Source: Planctomycetaceae bacterium (GTDB taxonomy: Bacteria > Planctomycetota > Planctomycetia > Pirellulales > Pirellulaceae). From it: a stretch of DNA of 64,000 nucleotides. Positions 7,682-16,642 of the stretch are shown here, piece by piece (position 1 is the first letter of the stretch; every line of letters begins with the position of its first letter). The stretch covers positions 1-64,000 of the forward strand of contig JACKHM010000002.1 in the NCBI GenBank assembly GCA_020638995.1. The letters are read 5' to 3'. The position numbers were made by a program, and so were the translations under genes. The notes beneath the pieces were generated by a model. It made no database searches and was not told the origin of the DNA. It was given only the letters and a program-made list of their open reading frames with translations.

Positions 7682-10366
7682 GTGGCAAGGAACTCGAATT
7701 GGTCAGAAAACTGGGCAGGCGACATCGGGTGCTTTGTCAAGGAACGGTTAAGTGCGGCGTTTGCCAACCGCCACGAAGCGATCTCCAAGTACCGTCAGTT
7801 GCTAAGCAAATCTACCGGGCGAGAGTTATCAGACTCGACGTTCCGAGATTGGTGTACCGAAGCGCTAGAGTGGATGATTGTGCATGCAAGCCAATCTACA
7901 CAGGAAGGGCTTCAGGGAACCTTTGATCGCGTTGCTGCCTTTACACCGTTCGTCGCAGAGTTGCTGGATATGTTCCGAGGCGGCGACGAAGAGCTACCTG
8001 CAATCGGCGATTGTCTTGCGGACTCGGCTGGTTCACCCTCAGAACCACTTACTCTTTACGAAAGGTACTTGGCGGCACGGAATCCAAGTAAGCGATTACA
8101 AAGAGGAGTGTTTTACACACCCCCGGTGATTGCACGCTGCATCGTCGAGCGGATCGACACAAATCTTCGCGAACAATTCGGCCTGACTTTTGGCTTGGCT
8201 GATACAACGACCTGGCGAGAGATGCTAAACCGCCACCCGACGATGCACCTCCCGTGCGGAACTTCCGAGGACGAGCCCTTCGTCCGGGTTTTAGACCCAG
8301 CTGCCGGGACCGGTATCTTTCTGATCGAAGTCGTTGGACGGGTGCTTCGGACGATGCGGTCCGCATGGGAAAAGGAGGGGCTCTGCGAGGATGAGCTACA
8401 GGATCGCTGGAACGCCTACGTCCCACAGCATCTGCTGCCACGACTGCATGCCGTCGAGTTGATGGCAACACCGAATGCCATCTCCCAGATCGAAGTGGCG
8501 AACGCGCTCGCCGGCACTGGATACGCGTTCGATGCAGATCAACGCTTGCGGTTTTCTATCGCTGATGCCCTGCTCGACCCGCGTGTTGTCGCATCATTCG
8601 GTGATGAAGAGTTGACGCTGCGCGAGACGCTCTCGCGTACTGCATTTACGGTGGTGCTTGGAAATCCACCGTTCCGCGGCATCTCGAACAATCCCTCAAG
8701 CTGGATCAGCAAACTCCTGCGTGGCGAAGGGCCTGGAGGCGAGCGCGTGGGCAGTTACTACGAAGCTGACGGCAAGGCCTTGGGCGAGCGTAAGCTTTGG
8801 TTGCAAGACGATTACGTCAAGTTCATGCGATTTGCTCAGTGGCAGATTGAACGAGCGGGGGTTGGCCTCGTCGGCCTGGTTACAAACCACGGATACTTGG
8901 ACAATACGACGTTTCGAGGTATGCGGCATTCGATGCTCCAGACTTTTCAACAGATCGAAGTCTGCGATCTACAAGGAAATCGCAAGAAGAACAAACGCGC
9001 GCCGGATGGCAGCGCTGATGAGGGAATGTTTGACATCGAACAAGGTGTCGCGATGGGAGTATTCGCTCGAACCGGAGCGAATGAAGGAACGTACGTAACT
9101 CACCGCGAAGTCTGGGGAAGCCGTGAGGTAAAGGCGTCGGCGATTAGCAACTTTGAACGGATGCCAAAAACGCAGATCTTTCCGGTTTCACCCCATTATC
9201 GTTTCGTTCCAAATGCTTCGAAGTACTATCAAGAGTATGAAGCAGGATTTCGCTTAAACGAGATGATGCCCGTGAACTCGACGGCCGTTGTGACCGCTCG
9301 TGACAGCTTCGTGATCGACTTTGACGAACGTCCGCTCGCCGAGCGGATGGATGTGTTTTGTAATCTTTCAGTCTCGGATGACGAGATCCGTCAGCGTTAC
9401 TTTACAAACAGCCGCTCGACCAAGTATCCGCCGGGTGATACCAGAGGCTGGAAGCTTGCCGAGGCACGTCGTCGGATGGCTCACGAGACAGATCTTGCTC
9501 GATTCTTTCACTCTTGCCTGTATCGACCTTTCGACCGGCGGACAATCTTTTGGGCCGATTGGATGATCGACTGGCCCAGGCATGAAGTCACCCGGCATCT
9601 GGTTGATCGGCAAAACATGGCCCTCGTTGCGAGACGCCAGATGCCTCCGACGGGAGACTGTAGCTTCTTTTGGATCACGGATTCGATCACATTGGACGGA
9701 GTCGTTCGCTCTGATAATCGCGGCAGCGAGTCGATCTTTCCCTTGTGGCTTGATTCGGATACCGAGTCGAACGAAGTCAACCTTTCTGTACCATTCATCA
9801 ATGCCATCAAGGAGCGACTTGGGTTGGCATGGAATCCGAATCTCACCTCGGCGAGCGACGGGGCCTTTGGCCCGGTGGACGTACTTCACTATATCTACGC
9901 GTTGTTCAATAGTCCGACCTATCGTCAGCGGTATAGTGACAACCTGCGTAGCGACTTCCCACGCGTACTAATTCCTCAAAGCGGGAATCTCTGGAACTCC
10001 TTCTGCCGACTCGGCCAACAATTGGTGCAACTTCACCTGATGAAGGGTGCTTCGGCCCACGAATCGTCTGTTGAGTCAGAAGCGACTACGCGGTTAGACG
10101 CTGGCTATCCCGTGTACACAGATGGTGAAATTTGGCTTGGCCCGAAAGGCCCGGTCGTCAATGCGAGCGAACGAGTCTGGAAGTATCAGGTTGGAGCTCA
10201 CCAAGTATGTCGCAAGTGGCTTCGGGATCGGAGGGCGTTCAACGGACGGTCGGTTGAGCAGTATCGAGAAATCGTGTCGATGGTCGCAATGACCCTGGAG
10301 TTGACAGATTCGCTCGATTTGGTCGTGGCAGATACCGGTGGCTGGGAAGCCGCATTTGTCGCCTAA
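7682..10366 (+). CDS. Solo N6-adenine DNA methyltransferase, type ISP / IIG-like, without a visible nuclease or helicase
   Basis: An 894-aa protein. The N-terminal 130 residues are helical. Next come GVFYTPPVIARCIVERID, motif I DPAAGTGIFLIEV at about 203-215 and motif IV NPPF at about 329-332, the gamma-class adenine methyltransferase layout. The C-terminal half, including YRPFDRRTIFW and about 250 more residues, resembles the specificity domain of type ISP enzymes. Those enzymes are about 1500 residues long and carry an Mrr-like nuclease and helicase ahead of the methylase; neither is present here or in flanking genes. The start is GTG, with GGGAG 8 bp upstream. It is not operonic with neighbours. 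It could be an epigenetic methyltransferase or the methylating subunit of an unrecognised defence system. Confidence 0.85.
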   Translation: MARNSNWSENWAGDIGCFVKERLSAAFANRHEAISKYRQLLSKSTGRELSDSTFRDWCTEALEWMIVHASQSTQEGLQGTFDRVAAFTPFVAELLDMFRGGDEELPAIGDCLADSAGSPSEPLTLYERYLAARNPSKRLQRGVFYTPPVIARCIVERIDTNLREQFGLTFGLADTTTWREMLNRHPTMHLPCGTSEDEPFVRVLDPAAGTGIFLIEVVGRVLRTMRSAWEKEGLCEDELQDRWNAYVPQHLLPRLHAVELMATPNAISQIEVANALAGTGYAFDADQRLRFSIADALLDPRVVASFGDEELTLRETLSRTAFTVVLGNPPFRGISNNPSSWISKLLRGEGPGGERVGSYYEADGKALGERKLWLQDDYVKFMRFAQWQIERAGVGLVGLVTNHGYLDNTTFRGMRHSMLQTFQQIEVCDLQGNRKKNKRAPDGSADEGMFDIEQGVAMGVFARTGANEGTYVTHREVWGSREVKASAISNFERMPKTQIFPVSPHYRFVPNASKYYQEYEAGFRLNEMMPVNSTAVVTARDSFVIDFDERPLAERMDVFCNLSVSDDEIRQRYFTNSRSTKYPPGDTRGWKLAEARRRMAHETDLARFFHSCLYRPFDRRTIFWADWMIDWPRHEVTRHLVDRQNMALVARRQMPPTGDCSFFWITDSITLDGVVRSDNRGSESIFPLWLDSDTESNEVNLSVPFINAIKERLGLAWNPNLTSASDGAFGPVDVLHYIYALFNSPTYRQRYSDNLRSDFPRVLIPQSGNLWNSFCRLGQQLVQLHLMKGASAHESSVESEATTRLDAGYPVYTDGEIWLGPKGPVVNASERVWKYQVGAHQVCRKWLRDRRAFNGRSVEQYREIVSMVAMTLELTDSLDLVVADTGGWEAAFVA

Positions 10367-10549
10367 TCGGTAAAGTCGCTTCGAATGCCCAAGTTTTCTT
10401 AATCGACACAATCGAACTGACCGAAATAGATTGTGCCTCAGCATCGCTGTTCTTGCGCAGACCATTTCGTTCACGCTGCTCGCGGCGGGATGTTGCTGGC
10501 ATTGCTACTAAACTCAACGCTTCAGCTATTTTCAAGGAAGCTTGCAGTA

Positions 10550-11830
10550 ATGTTACGAAACCTCCGCTTGGTTGCTGGCAGTATGTTGTTTGCTAGCGTC
10601 GCGATGCTTGTCGCTCAGGGTGCGGAGCTACGCACCACGGCGGCTCGTCGTCCAATCCACCGTACCGTATCTTTTCAAGAAGCATCTTTTGAGGAAGCGG
10701 CTGAATACACGGAGATGATCGATTCGGTCGTCCAGTCGGACGTGTTGGTCGAGTCCTGTCCGTCGTGTGGCGTTGCTGGATGCGACATGGGGTGCGTAAT
10801 TCCCTGCGATCGTTGGGTTTCCTTCGAGTATCTGCTTTGGTGGCGGAAGGGACAGAATTTTCCGGCTCTCATCACCACGAGCCCTACGGGGACTGCCCAG
10901 GCTGACGCCGGCGTGTTGCCTGGCGCGACGGTGTTGTTTGGCAACGAAACAACTGGCGAGGAAGCTCGACCAGGAGGCCGTCTCTCACTGGGTGCGTGGC
11001 TGAACGATTGTCGCACCTGTGGCGTCGAAGGCCGCTTCTACGCTCTCAGTGAAGAGCAGATCACTTACGCGGCCGATTCGACGACATTCCCGATCCTGGC
11101 ACGGCCCTTTCGTGATCCCGTCGCGATGACGAATGAAGCGACGTTGCTGGCATTTCCTGGCTTCACCGGACCGGGGAATGTCAACATCACGAGCAATTCG
11201 AATGTGCTCGGAGGAGACTTTTTGTATCGATGGCAGGCTTGCCAGACTCCCACAACAAAACTGGATTTGGTGGCGGGATACCAATTCACTCGCATCGACG
11301 AAGACTTCAACATCAACTCGTTTACCAGTGCCATTAATGTTCCAGGAATTGATGCCGGAACAACATTTACGACGAGCGAGCAATTCTATGCCCGCAACGA
11401 ATACCATGCAGGACAGATTGGTTTGGCGGCCCAGTATGTAAACTGTAACTGGAAAGTCGACATGCTGGCGAAACTGGCGTTCGGCAACATGCGAGAAGTT
11501 GTGACGATCGGAGGTCAGACGACTATCGTGACGCCAGGACCCGGCGCCACGACCAATACAACCCCGGGTCCGCTGGCAGGAGCGGCAAACAGCGGGAGGC
11601 ATGAATTCGACGAATTCGCGGTCTCGCCTGAACTCGGAATCAACTGTCGCTATGCAATCACCGAGTGCCTGGATCTTTCCTTTGGCTATAGCTTCATTTA
11701 TTGGAGCAGCGTCGCACAAGCTGGAAAGCAAATCGACGCGTTGCTGAACGATCCTCCGCCAGCGTTTGCTCTCGATGCAGGCTCGTATTGGGTTCACGGA
11801 TTGAATGTCGGAGCAAACTTTCGATTCTAA
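10550..11830 (+). CDS. BBP7-family outer-membrane beta-barrel protein
   Basis: A 426-aa secreted protein. After a signal peptide (residues 1-25) comes a Cys-rich linker (SCPSCGVAGCDMGC), then WVSFEYLLWWRKGQNFPAL, which matches the start of planctomycete BBP7 proteins. The rest alternates amphipathic strands and polar loops and ends in aromatic SFIYWSS and VHGLNVGANFRF, a C-terminal phenylalanine typical of outer-membrane barrels. The family is known from planctomycete genomes and is thought to form outer-membrane channels; the function is not established. A start 39 codons upstream is possible, but the chosen ATG directly precedes the signal peptide and has AAGGAAG upstream. Confidence 0.85.
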   Translation: MLRNLRLVAGSMLFASVAMLVAQGAELRTTAARRPIHRTVSFQEASFEEAAEYTEMIDSVVQSDVLVESCPSCGVAGCDMGCVIPCDRWVSFEYLLWWRKGQNFPALITTSPTGTAQADAGVLPGATVLFGNETTGEEARPGGRLSLGAWLNDCRTCGVEGRFYALSEEQITYAADSTTFPILARPFRDPVAMTNEATLLAFPGFTGPGNVNITSNSNVLGGDFLYRWQACQTPTTKLDLVAGYQFTRIDEDFNINSFTSAINVPGIDAGTTFTTSEQFYARNEYHAGQIGLAAQYVNCNWKVDMLAKLAFGNMREVVTIGGQTTIVTPGPGATTNTTPGPLAGAANSGRHEFDEFAVSPELGINCRYAITECLDLSFGYSFIYWSSVAQAGKQIDALLNDPPPAFALDAGSYWVHGLNVGANFRF

Positions 11831-12322
11831 ATCAACTTCGCGATGACACGAATCAATGCTGCACCACCGGCGGTTGTGCGGCATGCACAGATTCTACGCG
11901 TCGCAGCCCGTGCATGTTGGCCTGCAACCCACCCTGGCCTGCTCCTCGATGATGGTCCGGTTGCCCCTGAATTCTTCGCTGGCTTTTGCAACGCGTTGCA
12001 GGGCGAGAGTCATGACTTATGCCTGAGGCAGTTGAGCGACAAAGGTCGTCACACCCGGTCAACTGCTCAGGGCACTCCAGTCGCGTGTCATCTGACGCTT
12101 CCACTTTCCTCCTGCGATTTGCTCGTCTCGAAGAATTGCAAAAGTTAGCTCCGACGATTCTCACTTACCATCCTCGTCGATGACCGACTTTGAGAATTCA
12201 ATAGAAGATGCACAATCGAAGTGCGTGAGCGGGGGCCCTACGGAGAATCTCATCGTTCAGCTGGACAGCAAGCAATCGTAACCTAGAGTTGGTGAGATTA
12301 ATCCGCATGGGGAGTGTCAAAA
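11831..12322. other. Intergenic stretch of about 490 bp
   Basis: No open reading frame here has convincing composition or a ribosome-binding site. I see no repeat shared with the rest of the window. The last 20 bp hold the prepilin ribosome-binding site GGGGAG. A promoter for the prepilin is likely in the AT-richer part after 12140, but no motif is clear enough to place. Confidence 0.5.
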
Positions 12323-12661
12323 ATGAAGTTAGTTAAGAGCGGCGGCCATCCCGCACGCTATGGATTCTCACTTCTTGAGCTACTTGCGGTTGTGACGATC
12401 ATCGCGGTCATTTCAAGCATCGTCGTACCGCGTATTGCATTTCACGTGTTTTCTGCCAAGGAGAAGGCGTGTTCGCAATATCGTGGCGATCTCAATTCGG
12501 CCGTCGAAAGGTATATGTTCGACCACAACGCGCCACCCGCGCAGTTGTCGGACCTGCAGGTCGGTAATTACTACCCTGGAGAAATCCCGAAGTGTCCGGC
12601 CGATCATACCGACTACGTGTTGGATGCAGCGACCCATCGTATCACGGGGCACAACCACTAA
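12323..12661 (+). CDS. Type IV pilin-like / type II secretion pseudopilin
   Basis: A 112-aa prepilin. A short basic leader (MKLVKSGGHPARYG) ends at the prepilin peptidase site G-FSLLELLAVVTIIAV. Phenylalanine and the glutamate at +5 are both present, followed by about 20 hydrophobic residues and a small globular part with two cysteines (EKACSQY, IPKCPADH). Size and layout fit GspG-like or minor pilin subunits exported by PilD-type peptidase. The ATG is preferred over a GTG 9 bp earlier because GGGGAG lies 8 bp upstream of it. The stop overlaps the convergent gene by 4 bp. No assembly gene is adjacent; pilT lies 44 kb away. Confidence 0.88.
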   Translation: MKLVKSGGHPARYGFSLLELLAVVTIIAVISSIVVPRIAFHVFSAKEKACSQYRGDLNSAVERYMFDHNAPPAQLSDLQVGNYYPGEIPKCPADHTDYVLDAATHRITGHNH

Positions 12662-13650
12662 CGCAGTAGTACGTCGGCCCGTATTCTCGCCACTTGCTGC
12701 TGACGTTCCGATGGCGTGCCATGAGGGTCAAAGTCGAGCGATTTCGTGTACCGCTTAGTAAGATGAGTTGCGGCGAATCTGCGAACCGCTAACTCCTCGT
12801 GCCCAAGCATCGACAGCCAGACGTGTTCGTCCTCGACGAGCCACAACGCGAGCCGTTCTGGGGAATCGGCTTCGCGACCACGTAGTCGGTGCCGGACCGT
12901 TTCGATTCGGCGTTGCTGCTCACGCGTGAGTTCGGTTTCGGAAAGTCGGTCCAAGTGGGGAAGTATTCCCACTCCCAGGCTGCAAAGCTCCACCTCTGCT
13001 TGCTGGCGAGCGGTGAAATCGGAACTCTTGAGCCTGGTGATCAGTTTGCGAGTCGTGTGACGCAACTCAAAATCGCTGGAAGCTGCCTCCCGAATTAGCT
13101 CGTCCGTCGCGTTCGCCACCAGTCGATCAAACTGCCAACTCGGCTGCATCAAATTCAAAAGTGGTAGCAGATGAGTCTCACATGCCTCAGGCTCTGCCAA
13201 GATCAAGTGCCATAGGCTTGGTGCGCGATATGATTGCAGATTCTTATCTGCTCCGATGCGCAGCACGACATGGGCGCCCGAGGTTTGGCGAAAGCTCACG
13301 GGTGCGGCTTCTTGGGACGCATTGCATTGCCGGTCAATCTCGACTCGGAAACCATTGATGACATTGATGGCTACGGTTTCATCGGGGAGTATTCGCTCAT
13401 AGCGAACGCTTGGGATGTCTGTGTCGCCGCTGATAGTCAGTCGCTCCAGTAGACTGCTCTCGCCACCGCTGGTCGCCGTTCGATTCTGACTGGAGTGGAT
13501 ATTCGCAACTTCGATGCGACCAAACACAATCTGAAATTGTGCCCACCGCGAACGCGCTAAAAGGCTAAGATCTGGGGGCGACTCTGCACTGGTAAACGAT
13601 GTGATTGTCAGCAGCACGCACGAGGATAGTATCGCGATCCATCGCCTCAT
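12658..13650 (-). CDS. Secreted hypothetical protein with a HEAT-like C-terminal half
   Basis: A 330-aa protein with a clear signal peptide (MRRWIAILSSCVLLTITSFTSA). The middle is beta-rich. The C-terminal half is helical, with short repeats such as LKSSDFTARQQAEVELCSLG and HEELAVRRFAATHLTKR that resemble HEAT-like units seen in planctomycete secreted proteins. The start 19 codons into the frame is used because GGAG lies 8 bp upstream and the signal peptide follows directly. The 3' end overlaps the convergent prepilin gene by 4 bp. Function unknown. Confidence 0.75.
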   Translation of the reverse strand: MRRWIAILSSCVLLTITSFTSAESPPDLSLLARSRWAQFQIVFGRIEVANIHSSQNRTATSGGESSLLERLTISGDTDIPSVRYERILPDETVAINVINGFRVEIDRQCNASQEAAPVSFRQTSGAHVVLRIGADKNLQSYRAPSLWHLILAEPEACETHLLPLLNLMQPSWQFDRLVANATDELIREAASSDFELRHTTRKLITRLKSSDFTARQQAEVELCSLGVGILPHLDRLSETELTREQQRRIETVRHRLRGREADSPERLALWLVEDEHVWLSMLGHEELAVRRFAATHLTKRYTKSLDFDPHGTPSERQQQVARIRADVLLR

Positions 13651-13802
13651 GATTTCACTCCGCGGTTCAACGAAGGAGTGGCTCGCAAGCAGGAATCTTT
13701 CCTGCACTAACTAGCGAGCAAGCACATCGGTAAGTCATAGATAGTATCGAAAGCTTGCCACCGAGAAGAGTGCGATTTTTACACTTTTTGTTTGACAGCT
13801 AG

Positions 13803-14270
13803 CACGCAATCGTTTCCGGTACCCTTAGAACCCAATTCGGACGCATATTGAAGCGGGCCGGTGTGACACCTTGGCCGCGCCTCTTTCATAACCTACGTCC
13901 ATCTCGCGAAACCGAGCTCTCACACGATTATCCACTTCACGTCGTCACCGCATGGCTCGGGAACACCCCAAAGATTGCGATGGAGCATTACCTTCAAGTC
14001 ACGGCCAAAGATTTCGAGAAAGCGACGCAGGAAGGCGCTGCAAAATCCGGTGCAGTAGCGTTGCAAAATGTGGTGCAGCAGGTTATCGCGGCAAGTCGCG
14101 ATAGCTCGAAAAAACGCAACAGCCCTTGCGGAACAACGGCTTGTGCGAGTTCGTGCGACGAGTGGGGATACTACGTCAAACGCCAGAGTTGTGTGAGCCA
14201 CGCAGATTTCGAAGAACACGAACAGAGACACTTTTTGTCTCGGGGGTTCATAACCCGGACTGATGATTAG
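13803..14270 (+). pseudogene. 3' remnant of a tyrosine recombinase gene
   Basis: The translated frame reads QFGRILKRAGVTPWPRLFH, then NLRPSRETEL, TAWLGNTPKIAMEHYLQVT and DFEKATQ. These are the C-terminal catalytic motifs of a tyrosine recombinase: HxLR box, WLG, and Tyr in MEHYLQ. An in-frame TAG at 13800-13802 closes it upstream, and the N-terminal domain with the first catalytic Arg is absent. A TTG at 13848 could start a 140-aa product, but that would lack DNA-binding regions. The sequence differs from the intact recombinase at 17.3-18.6 kb and belongs to another subfamily. It probably marks an older mobile element and the far border of the accessory segment. Confidence 0.8.
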
Positions 14271-14782
14271 AAAACTGACTGGCGGGTTATTGTCTCTGGG
14301 TGAGATCGCACACATTTCTCCCCATTTCCCTGAGAAAAGGCGACAAGCTCGAGCGATTTCGCGGACGGCACACTGTCGAAGCTTGCGGGCATCTTGTCTC
14401 CGATTGTCTCCGATGGCGACCGCCTCGAGTACGCGAAAGGCTCCCGTCTGTCTCTGCAAGTCTCCGGAGAACTCTCTCGGGACTCCCCGAATCATCGCCA
14501 CTTGGAACACACTCCGGGAAGCCGTCCGCGCCGGGTGTTGGCGGCCATGGTCCGCGCGCTCTCAGCAGGGACATGCGGACGACAGCTGCCCTCGGTGTGT
14601 CGGACCGAAGCTTTGAAAGGGCTCGCGGAGACCGTCGCAAAACAGTCTCCGTTGCGCCCGCCGACGCTGCGAAGTGTCACGCGATTGTCGCGCGCACGGA
14701 ACTCCAGTATTTTCAATTGTGCACGCATGCCCACCGGGCACCATCGAGTCCGCCAAGCTGCTCAGTTGATGTCCCATGCTGC
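14271..14782. other. Stretch between recombinase remnant and first attC-like site; possible decayed cassette
   Basis: No supported gene. In the minus direction, beyond the attC-like site at 14783-14915, an ATG at 14777 opens a 71-codon frame of Arg/Ser/Cys-rich composition. A different frame from about 14728 gives a more natural 78-residue stretch (QLKILEFRARDNRVTLRSVG). Neither has a ribosome-binding site. The position is where a fourth cassette would be expected, so a frameshifted cassette is possible but unproven. Confidence 0.3.
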
Positions 14783-14915
14783 GCCTCACGGTTGGCACGG
14801 TCGTCACCGCCCGTGCCGAAGGAGTAAACGGTTGAACTATGGATGATTGTATTACGCCGCCGCCCGTGGCACTACGCCGAAGGTGACTCCGCTCTGCGAC
14901 CGTGCCTTGTTTGTC
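14783..14915 (-). repeat. attC-like recombination site A (133 bp)
   Basis: Imperfect palindrome read on the minus strand. The outer ends are GACAAAC and GTGAGGC, degenerate forms of the attC core sites RYYYAAC and GTTRRRY. The inner arms AAGGCACGGTCGC and ACGACCGTGCCAA pair with each other. It is roughly 88% identical by eye to site B, in the same orientation. The stop codon of the PIN-like gene lies 3 bp outside the AAC end, the place of attC at a cassette's 3' end. Confidence 0.65.
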
Positions 14916-14918
14916 GAC

Positions 14919-15773
14919 TCACGCATTGCGAGAAAGCGTCTCGTCCCAAGTGGACAATGAAACATTTCCATTAGGGTCAACATGCCGAATCGCTTTTCGC
15001 AAAAACCCGTCATTGGTCAGGACGGTATCGCCATCTCGCGCATACAGAGGCAACGTCATGTCCGTGAAATCGTTTCGATTCTCGGATGGGTCAAGACGGT
15101 TAAGGCAATCATCAGCCCAGTGATTGGCATACGAAAGATCGAACGTAATGATCAACTGCAGGAATCGCCTAAATTGAGAATTCTGAAGGACTGCATTGTA
15201 AAAGGACTGTTTTGACGACGCACGGATCGACCGACTTCCGCCATCCGTGACATCTTGGACGAATCTCGTCCGAAACGGCGCAGAATCGCCCGAAACAAAT
15301 CGTTCGTCTGCATCATCGATGTCCGTGAACTTCCGTTCGTAATTCCGTTCTTCGCGTTTCGATTTCGCAATGTGATCCTCCCGACGATAATGCGCTAAAC
15401 GATCCGATAAGTGTTTGGCACCCTCTGCCGCACCCTGCTTCAGCTCACGCGCCCGTGCGAGCAGCGCGTCGCGCGGTGCAGAAAAACTCGCAACAAGACG
15501 GTGGTGTTCGTCTGAATCGGTTGCGAAAACAGGATCGAATTGTCGGATTTCTTCTTCGGTCAGACCACATAGACGTTGGTAGACATCCGGCACATCCATC
15601 CCAAAAACAACATTGCATTCGACGATTGCACGAATTCGTTCTTTATGGTGGCAGGCCGGTGCGAGAAGAATCTCGGCCCACACCAAGGGTGGAATTACGA
15701 CGTTCGGGCGTCCGCCCACGCTGGGGGCGTGAACCAACTTCGAGACTTGGTTCGTGTCGAGCACAAGTCGCAT
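14919..15773 (-). CDS. PIN-like nuclease-fold protein carried as a cassette
   Basis: A 284-aa protein. Residues 1-55 look like the start of a PIN domain: MRLVLDTNQVSKLV with D6, then PPLVWAEILLAP with E34. The other acidic cluster comes only at residues 230-258 (ENRNDFTDMTLPLY, DGDTVLTNDGFLRKA), as PIN domains end. Between them lies a charged helical insertion of about 150 residues, far longer than in VapC toxins (about 130 aa in total). PIN proteins cut RNA using Mg2+ held by these acids; activity here is inferred. No antitoxin gene is adjacent. The start follows site B by 23 bp and the stop precedes site A by 3 bp. A longer frame would read through site B and is rejected. Confidence 0.75.
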   Translation of the reverse strand: MRLVLDTNQVSKLVHAPSVGGRPNVVIPPLVWAEILLAPACHHKERIRAIVECNVVFGMDVPDVYQRLCGLTEEEIRQFDPVFATDSDEHHRLVASFSAPRDALLARARELKQGAAEGAKHLSDRLAHYRREDHIAKSKREERNYERKFTDIDDADERFVSGDSAPFRTRFVQDVTDGGSRSIRASSKQSFYNAVLQNSQFRRFLQLIITFDLSYANHWADDCLNRLDPSENRNDFTDMTLPLYARDGDTVLTNDGFLRKAIRHVDPNGNVSLSTWDETLSRNA

Positions 15774-15796
15774 TTGCGAAAGGCTCCAGTGAGACC

Positions 15797-15930
15797 GGCC
15801 AACGGTTGGCACGGCCGTCACCGCCCGTGCCGAAGGAGTAAACGATTGAACGACGGTCGATTGTATTACGCAGCCGCCCGTTGCGAAACGGCGAAGGTGA
15901 CTCCGCTCTGCGGTCGGTGCCTTGTTGGGC
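15797..15930 (-). repeat. attC-like recombination site B (134 bp)
   Basis: On the minus strand it runs from GCCCAAC (a perfect RYYYAAC core) to GTTGGCC, one base off GTTRRRY. The arms AAGGCACCGACCGC and GGCCGTGCCAACC fold together, and a central region contains a further hairpin-like CGTTTCG. It is very similar to site A and shares its ends with site C. The LRR gene stops 4 bp before the AAC end, and the PIN-like gene starts 23 bp after the GTT end. Confidence 0.72.
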
Positions 15931-15934
15931 GGCG

Positions 15935-16633
15935 CTAGAGGTCGCCCCAAATTACGTTGCATTTCGGGAGTTGGGACTGCAATTGCAACCCTCCGGCATC
16001 GGTGACACTCGTATTGCACAGCCAGAGTTCAGAGAGGGCTGTGAGGGACGCGAGATTGTGAAGACCGGCATCTGAAATGCGAGTATGTTCCAGGCTGAGG
16101 TACTCCAATTGTCCGAGACGGGAAAGATGAACGAGACCGGCATCCGTAACGCTGGTGCGGTCCAGAGACAAGTGTCTCAGCGAGCGCAACGCTGCGATGT
16201 TTTGAAGTCCCTGATCGGTGACGGCAGTAGAACTCAAGTTCAAGAGTTTGACGTGGCGCAATGATCGAAGGTGAAGCAACCCACGATCTGTAACCCGTGT
16301 ATCCCAAAGCCAGAGCTCCCTGAGTTCGGGTAGGTGTTCGATGTGTCGAAGATTATCGTCGCCAAAATCGGCCGGCGGCTGCGCTAGATGGCATCCTACG
16401 GCTTCCGAGTCTTGAGTTACAGATCGCCACAGCCGCGTTCCGAAGGATTTTGCCTCGTATTCGAGAGCGACGAACTGGTTGGAGTCCGTGTTGAAGTCGT
16501 CCAATCGAGTGCCGGTTTTCCTAATCGCCTGAATAGCATCCCGTCGAGAACGGTCTCGCTGCGCTAACCACGCCACCAATACGCAGAAGGCTAAGACAGC
16601 GAGAAGGAAAGAGCGCAAAGAGAATTGACGCAT
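15935..16633 (-). CDS. Membrane-anchored leucine-rich-repeat protein, cassette-borne
   Basis: A 232-aa protein. The N-terminus MRQFSLRSFLLAVLAFCVLVAWLAQR is one membrane anchor of the form common in planctomycetes. From about residue 90 there are five 24-residue LRR units, such as LRELWLWDTRVTDRGLLHL, LKLLNLSSTAVTDQGLQNI and LEYLSLEHTRISDAGLHNL. The protein ends KCNVIWGDL. LRR units of this type usually mediate protein contacts; the partner is unknown. The ATG lies 9 bp after the GTTGGGC end of site C and the stop lies 4 bp before site B, so the gene fills a cassette exactly. A longer frame through site C is rejected. Its typical planctomycete character suggests that the cassette formed within the phylum. 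Confidence 0.82.
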   Translation of the reverse strand: MRQFSLRSFLLAVLAFCVLVAWLAQRDRSRRDAIQAIRKTGTRLDDFNTDSNQFVALEYEAKSFGTRLWRSVTQDSEAVGCHLAQPPADFGDDNLRHIEHLPELRELWLWDTRVTDRGLLHLRSLRHVKLLNLSSTAVTDQGLQNIAALRSLRHLSLDRTSVTDAGLVHLSRLGQLEYLSLEHTRISDAGLHNLASLTALSELWLCNTSVTDAGGLQLQSQLPKCNVIWGDL

Positions 16634-16642
16634 GCTTTGCAC

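Noticed and set aside
10985..11884. 299-codon minus-strand frame opposite the BBP7 gene
   Set aside because: Cys/Arg-rich composition, no recognisable domain; the plus strand has a signal peptide and family motifs.
14562..14777. 71-codon frame directly after attC-like site A, as a fourth cassette gene
   Set aside because: Arg/Ser/Cys-rich, no ribosome-binding site and no end at another attC-like site.
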